A stretch of 64,000 bases of DNA from Bacteroidales bacterium (GTDB taxonomy: Bacteria; Bacteroidota; Bacteroidia; Bacteroidales; VadinHA17): contig JADJLX010000005.1 in NCBI GenBank assembly GCA_016709865.1, positions 124,001 to 188,000 on the forward strand, given 5' to 3'. The position numbers were made by a program, and so were the translations under genes. Shown here in pieces: positions 59,858 through 64,000 of the stretch; the stretch's first letter is position 1; every line of letters starts with the position of its first letter. Under the pieces are notes generated by a model. It did no database searches. It was given only the letters and a program-made list of their open reading frames with translations, and was not told the DNA's origin.

Positions 59858-61381
59858 ATGAAAGCAATATTAAATATTTCACTCCTTGCACTCCTGGTCC
59901 TGAGTTCTTGTACTTCAAGTCTTTATACAGGTACGGAGTATGATGATCTATACTTTTCAGCTTCTGATAAGCCAGTTGTAAAAGCAAGACCTTCAGCCAG
60001 AGATCAGATTTATGATCAGAATCAGAATCAGAACGCGGGAGAGTATTATGATAATATTTATGCTGCAGATACCCTTGTAGCTGATGATTACTCTGAAGCT
60101 GTTGATATCGACAACCAGATAGTTGAGAACAACATTTACGACAGAGGCTATGATTATTATGATAATTACTCATATACAGGCAGGCTAAGCAGATTTTACG
60201 GAAACTATTTTAATCCATACTGGAGAGATCCTTTTTACTTTGATTATGGTTACGGATTCCCTTCCTTCTCTTTAGGAATGGGTTATGGAGGTTACCCCTG
60301 GTCATATCGGTCATATAATCCCTTCTATTATGATCCATACAATTACTACGATTCTTTCTATAATTATGGAAGTTATTACGGTGGTTATTATGGAGGATAC
60401 TATGGCGGTTATTACGGAGGTTTCGGTGGCTACAGAGGGTACTACGGTAGTTATTACGGTGGTTACGGATACTATGGCGGTGGCGGATATTATGCCAGGG
60501 AAAGCAGAACTAATGTGCCATACGGAAGGACCGAAAGGGCAAGCAGTATGTCTTCAAGGTGGAATAGCAGCACTGGCGCTACCGGTTCAGGCAGAAGAGA
60601 TTCATACCTTTCTACCGGCGGTACTTCAGGCGCAGGCAGAAGGATAGCAACAGGGAGTCAGGCCTTATCAAACGAAAACGGCGGAAGAACAGTTTCAACA
60701 AATCCTGTTTCAAAACCTGCTTATAGTCAGGCTGACCGAAAAGCCGGACAGAGCCAGACCGGAACTGAAAACATGCGCTCCAATACAATAACTAACCAGC
60801 AGCGTACTGCACCGGCTTCCAGACCTTCTTACGGCGATGTAAACAGGTCTTATACTCCAAGTTACAGCAGTCCCCGTATGCCAACAAGGCCTGCATATAA
60901 TAATAGCCGGGTTTCTGAAAGTATGAATTCAGGTTCAACAAACAGAAGCAGTGGTGCAGTTAATAACAGCAGAGTTAACACAAACTCCGGTTATTCACGC
61001 ACACCGGTTAATCAGGGTACATACCAGAACTCTAACAGTAGTTCAGGATCTAATTCATCTGTAGGCTCACAAAGAAGAGTTGATTCACCAACAGGTTATT
61101 CTTCACCATCAACTGGTACAAGATCTAATGTAAGTACCTACAGAAGCACCGAAAGCTATTCAGTACCTTCCAGAAGCAGTGTTGAAAGCAGATCAACTTA
61201 TTCAGGAACCAATTCATCTTCCGGCAGCAGATCATCTACATACAGCGGTGGCTCTTCCAACTACAGTTCCGGTAGCAGTTCATATTCATCAGGCTCATCA
61301 TATTCCGGAGGTTCTTCATCAGGTTCTTCAGGGTCATCATCTTCCTCATCAGGCTCATCAGGATCAGGGGGGAGAAGATAA
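59858..61381 (+). CDS. Secreted lipoprotein with Tyr/Gly repeats and a Ser-rich tail
   Basis: The 507-aa protein has a lipoprotein signal (LLALLVLSSC). It then has an acidic segment (YTGTEYDDLYFSAS), a Tyr/Asp/Asn region (YDYYDNYS), a Tyr-Gly repeat in which YYGG units recur about six times (about residues 170-210) and a long Ser/Asn/Gly/Arg tail ending GSGGRR. It is a paralog by layout of the preceding protein but is lipidated and has the stronger Gly repeat. No known domain is seen. The pair probably forms or decorates an extracellular matrix or surface layer. Confidence 0.75.
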   Translation: MKAILNISLLALLVLSSCTSSLYTGTEYDDLYFSASDKPVVKARPSARDQIYDQNQNQNAGEYYDNIYAADTLVADDYSEAVDIDNQIVENNIYDRGYDYYDNYSYTGRLSRFYGNYFNPYWRDPFYFDYGYGFPSFSLGMGYGGYPWSYRSYNPFYYDPYNYYDSFYNYGSYYGGYYGGYYGGYYGGFGGYRGYYGSYYGGYGYYGGGGYYARESRTNVPYGRTERASSMSSRWNSSTGATGSGRRDSYLSTGGTSGAGRRIATGSQALSNENGGRTVSTNPVSKPAYSQADRKAGQSQTGTENMRSNTITNQQRTAPASRPSYGDVNRSYTPSYSSPRMPTRPAYNNSRVSESMNSGSTNRSSGAVNNSRVNTNSGYSRTPVNQGTYQNSNSSSGSNSSVGSQRRVDSPTGYSSPSTGTRSNVSTYRSTESYSVPSRSSVESRSTYSGTNSSSGSRSSTYSGGSSNYSSGSSSYSSGSSYSGGSSSGSSGSSSSSSGSSGSGGRR

Positions 61382-61461
61382 TTTAAGTTAATTAAAATAA
61401 GGTTATTACAGCCCATTCTAAAACTAAGAGTGCAGGATAAGTCTTACAAAAATTAAATGTC

Positions 61462-62943
61462 ATGAAAAGAATTACATTATTAATCCTTGCAGTTTTTACA
61501 CTCTCATTTTCAATCTCAGCTCAGAATGTTGACGATGCACTAAGATATTCCAGATTATTTTATGGCGGTACAGCCAGATTCATGTCAATGGGAGGTGCAT
61601 TCACTGCTCTGGGAGGTGATATCTCATCGCTGAGTCAGAACCCCGGAGGTCTGGGAGTTTTCAGATCATCTGAGTTAACAGTCACTCCTCAGCTTCTGCA
61701 TAATAAAGTGAATGCCAGTTTCAATGGAATATCTTCAGATTATCTTTACAATTTCAATCTGGGCCAGGGCGGAATTGTAAGTAATCTGATATCAAATTCT
61801 AATGAAACCGGACTGATTACTCTGAATTTTGGTTATTCGTTCAATAAAACTAACAATCTGAACAGAAGTGTACTTATTCAGGGCAATGGAACAAACAGCT
61901 CAATAGTAGATTCCTGGGCATTAAGGAGCGAAGGAATTCTTAAAGATGACCTTAAGGATGAGCCGGGTATGGCTTATGATGCCTGGTTGACCAATCCAAT
62001 TTCTGTAGGAGGAGTATCCTATGGTACTGTGTATTCCAATTATGGACTTTCTTCATCTGTTTATAACCAGAATGTCAGACGCCTTGTTACAGATGAGGGT
62101 TATACAGGCGAACATGCTCTTTCTATTGGTGGTAATTACTCTAACAAAATCTTTTTCGGAGCTACTCTGGGCATTAACAGAATCAAGTTTTCTAGCCACT
62201 TAGAGCATCTGGAATCTACAGATGTTGCATTACCTACAGAGTTTAAGAATTTTACATTTACCGATCATTTTGAGAATAAAGGAACAGGATATGCGCTGAA
62301 ACTCGGAGCAATAATAAAACCCATTGAAGCTGTACGAATCGGACTCGCATTTCATTCTCCGACATTATATACAATTAATGAGACTTTCTACAAGAACATT
62401 ACATCTAATTTCACAAATGGTGGTCATCACGACTGGTCAATTGAAACACAAAGGTATGTCTACAATCTGACTACTCCTTTCAGAGCGTTGGCAGGTGTTG
62501 CTGTGCAAATCAAGAAAATTGCTCTTATAAGTGCTGATTATGAATTTGTTGATTATAGTGTTGCCCGCTTTAAAGATGCAGGAGACGATTATGATTACAG
62601 CGAGAAAAATCTTTTTATCAAGCAGAGTCTGAAATCGGCAAGCAATATCAGACTGGGCGGTGAAGTAAGACTTAATAAGATATACCTCCGTACGGGTTAT
62701 GGTTATTATGGAAAGGCATTTCAGGCAGGCGAAGATAATTCAGACCTTGACTATACATCGTTATCATTCGGTGCAGGTTTCAGGGAGAAGAATGTCTCAA
62801 TCGACTTCGCCTTCACAAATTTCAGTTCCCAGGAGAAGTATTTTCTTTATCCGCTCGATGATACCTTCGATCAGGCTCTGGCAAATCTGAGCACAAATAA
62901 AAATATGTTTAGTGTAACACTGGGATATAAATTTGGTTACTAA
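61462..62943 (+). CDS. OMPP1/FadL/TodX-family outer-membrane transporter
   Basis: The 493-aa protein has a signal peptide (LLILAVFTLSFSISAQ) and the characteristic start of the family: DALRYSRLFYGGTARFMSMGGAFTALGGDISSLSQNPGGLGVFRSSELT. A long beta-barrel of alternating aromatic and polar residues follows, ending in FSVTLGYKFGY with a terminal aromatic. The family imports hydrophobic compounds such as long-chain fatty acids across the outer membrane; in Bacteroides similar proteins are labelled hemin receptor without strong proof. A terminator hairpin follows at 62966. Confidence 0.88.
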   Translation: MKRITLLILAVFTLSFSISAQNVDDALRYSRLFYGGTARFMSMGGAFTALGGDISSLSQNPGGLGVFRSSELTVTPQLLHNKVNASFNGISSDYLYNFNLGQGGIVSNLISNSNETGLITLNFGYSFNKTNNLNRSVLIQGNGTNSSIVDSWALRSEGILKDDLKDEPGMAYDAWLTNPISVGGVSYGTVYSNYGLSSSVYNQNVRRLVTDEGYTGEHALSIGGNYSNKIFFGATLGINRIKFSSHLEHLESTDVALPTEFKNFTFTDHFENKGTGYALKLGAIIKPIEAVRIGLAFHSPTLYTINETFYKNITSNFTNGGHHDWSIETQRYVYNLTTPFRALAGVAVQIKKIALISADYEFVDYSVARFKDAGDDYDYSEKNLFIKQSLKSASNIRLGGEVRLNKIYLRTGYGYYGKAFQAGEDNSDLDYTSLSFGAGFREKNVSIDFAFTNFSSQEKYFLYPLDDTFDQALANLSTNKNMFSVTLGYKFGY

Positions 62944-62965
62944 TACTTTGATGACTTCCTTTTTG

Positions 62966-63001
62966 AAGAGGCTGTTAATAAAATGACAGTCTCTTTTTTT
63001 A
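62966..63001 (+). terminator. Rho-independent terminator
   Basis: AAGAGGCTGT (62966-62975) pairs with ACAGTCTCTT (62986-62995) with one G-T pair, followed by a T tract. It lies 22 bases after the FadL-family stop codon. Confidence 0.85.
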
Positions 63002-63002
63002 T

Positions 63003-63107
63003 TCCTGCTAAAAGCAGGAGATCCTTCGCTAACGCTCAGGATGACAGAGAATTACTTCGTGACCTTTGTGTATCCCGATAGCTATCGGGACCTTAGTGAC
63101 CTTTGTG
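63003..63107. repeat. Palindromes and a direct repeat running into the WbqC gene 3-prime end
   Basis: TCCTGCT/AGCAGGA forms a hairpin at 63003-63019. An 18-bp perfect palindrome lies at 63073-63090 (TCCCGATAG/CTATCGGGA). The word GTGACCTTTGTG is repeated directly at 63059-63070 and 63096-63107. The right-hand copy encodes the end of the WbqC-like protein. Confidence 0.75.
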
Positions 63108-63716
63108 GTTAATGGATTTTGCGGCATCCGGACCCATATTAAAAATCAAATCAACTATGCTTAGATTAGGTACAAATCCATTCCCTGTATCAAACACCTG
63201 GATATATGGTTTTTGTATATAGGATGATTCTTTCTTAGGTGTGATCTTATATCTGAAATCGTAAGTGTTATTATTAATTGGCTCAAAAACAGATGACCAG
63301 GAGATAGATTTCTTAATTTTCAATATCTGCAGGATCTTTTCAGTCAGAGCCATGTTCAGATCTATCAGAAATTCATGATTTTCTGAAATTATATTTTCAA
63401 TACTCTCAAAATAGAATTCAAAATATGGTGATGAGTTATAAGATGCTGTCATTGCTCTCAGATGCACCTGCTGCCATCTTTTTGAGTAATCAATGCGTAT
63501 ATCTTTAATAAGTGTTTTATGTACACTTCCCAGATACACCGGTACAGAAAGCAGCTGTGGCCCGTGAGCTGAAAGGATATAGCATCTGTTCCTGTAGGAT
63601 TGTTTAATATAGTTTTCTTCTTTCTCAACCAGTATCTCTTCAGCATCAGAAATCAATGAGAAATACTCAACAGGAGGGAGGTATGCTGTGGAAATCAGTA
63701 ATTTAACAGCCATCAC
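63093..63716 (-). CDS. WbqC-like family protein
   Basis: The 207-aa protein resembles the WbqC-like family: LLISTAYLPPVEYFSLISDAEEILVEKEENYIKQSYRNRCYIL, then a helix-rich part with RWQQVHLRAMTASYNSSPYFEFYF. Members are found in O-antigen and other clusters and are thought to be transferases, but the activity is unproven. The last residues NHKGH are encoded by a dispersed repeat, so the original C-terminus may have been altered. It starts seven bases after larB on the same strand, implying one transcript. The alternative start ATG is one codon later. Confidence 0.85.
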   Translation of the reverse strand: MMAVKLLISTAYLPPVEYFSLISDAEEILVEKEENYIKQSYRNRCYILSAHGPQLLSVPVYLGSVHKTLIKDIRIDYSKRWQQVHLRAMTASYNSSPYFEFYFESIENIISENHEFLIDLNMALTEKILQILKIKKSISWSSVFEPINNNTYDFRYKITPKKESSYIQKPYIQVFDTGNGFVPNLSIVDLIFNMGPDAAKSINHKGH

Positions 63717-63723
63717 AAAAAGT

Positions 63724-64000
63724 TCATGCCATTTTGTTAATCATGCTTGCCGAGAACCCTGCTCCGAATCCGTTATCGATATTCACAACTGTTACACCTG
63801 TTGAACAGCTTGTCAGCATAGCCAGAAGGGCTGAGATCCCTCCAAAATTTGCCCCGTAGCCAACACTTGTGGGAACCGCTATTACAGGCTTATCTACAAG
63901 TCCCCCGACAACACTCGCCAGGGCACCCTCCATACCTGCAATAACAATGACAACCCTGCAGCTTCTTATCTCAGGAAGTTTATCAACAAGCCTGTGAATT
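63724..64000 (-). CDS. larB: LarB, nickel-pincer-cofactor biosynthesis carboxylase (5-prime truncated)
   Basis: The frame is open to the end of the window, so only the C-terminal 90 or so residues are present. They match the AIR-carboxylase-like family Lar[38 protein letters not shown] and [17 protein letters not shown], the latter two being the PurE-like substrate-binding loops. LarB carboxylates and hydrolyses nicotinic acid adenine dinucleotide to begin the nickel pincer cofactor of lactate racemase and relatives. Other lar genes would lie outside the window. Confidence 0.92.
   Translation of the reverse strand, partial: IHRLVDKLPEIRSCRVVIVIAGMEGALASVVGGLVDKPVIAVPTSVGYGANFGGISALLAMLTSCSTGVTVVNIDNGFGAGFSASMINKMA

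Overview
The window reads as chromosomal DNA of a free-living member of the Bacteroidota, most like the order Bacteroidales or Marinilabiliales. Direct signs are a TonB-dependent receptor paired with a DUF4249 lipoprotein, a protein with a type B type IX secretion (T9SS) sorting domain, a FISUMP-domain lipoprotein, a WbqC-like protein, a DUF6702-like protein, and start-proximal promoters of the Bacteroidota form TTTG-N17-19-TAnnTTTG. Base composition is AT-leaning throughout, and no block looks compositionally foreign. No prophage, transposase, CRISPR array or rRNA operon is visible. The only RNA gene found is tRNA-Ser(TGA).

Layout. 1-13.7 kb: 3-prime end of an RND efflux pump, two Tat-exported Gfo/Idh/MocA oxidoreductases on either side of a DEAD-box helicase, an S15/CocE-type peptidase, an MDR oxidoreductase, a vanadium-haloperoxidase-like lipoprotein and a 1198-aa VCBS/ASPIC lipoprotein. 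13.7-20.6 kb: an AEC transporter, a thioredoxin-like protein, a FISUMP lipoprotein, then DUF4249 plus a TonB receptor carrying an unusual second barrel-like C-terminal domain. 20.6-30.7 kb: tRNA-Ser, HU, a LytTR regulator, a class III aminotransferase, a membrane-anchored degenerate receiver protein, HtpG, a class I aminotransferase, a frameshifted nitroreductase and rubrerythrin. 30.7-39.1 kb: plsY-pckA, ppdK, xerD, aroQ-pyk, which puts three enzymes of the phosphoenolpyruvate-pyruvate node within 8 kb. 39.1-46.8 kb: DUF6702-like protein, T9SS-exported protein, TPR protein and a 1069-residue hybrid sensor kinase. 46.8-58.5 kb: nth, an ABC-F ATPase, aroB-aroC, a GIY-YIG protein, tilS, a 2-Cys peroxiredoxin, an Omp85-like barrel coupled to a cytosolic partner, and proS. 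58.5-64 kb: two paralogous secreted Tyr/Gly/Ser/Asn-rich proteins, an OMPP1/FadL-family barrel, a WbqC-like protein and the 3-prime part of larB.

Most genes are housekeeping or common Bacteroidota accessory genes. The less ordinary signals are: (i) the TonB receptor fused in frame to a second putative barrel; (ii) a receiver-like protein whose phosphoacceptor Asp is Ala and which ends in a membrane helix; (iii) two tandem low-complexity secreted proteins with strong Shine-Dalgarno sites, which are unusual in this phylum; (iv) a POTRA/barrel outer-membrane protein translationally coupled to a cytosolic protein of unknown function; and (v) many short palindromic or tandem repeats restricted to intergenic DNA, several of which run into neighbouring genes and supply their last codons or stop codon. 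I see no convincing complete new defence or mobile system here.
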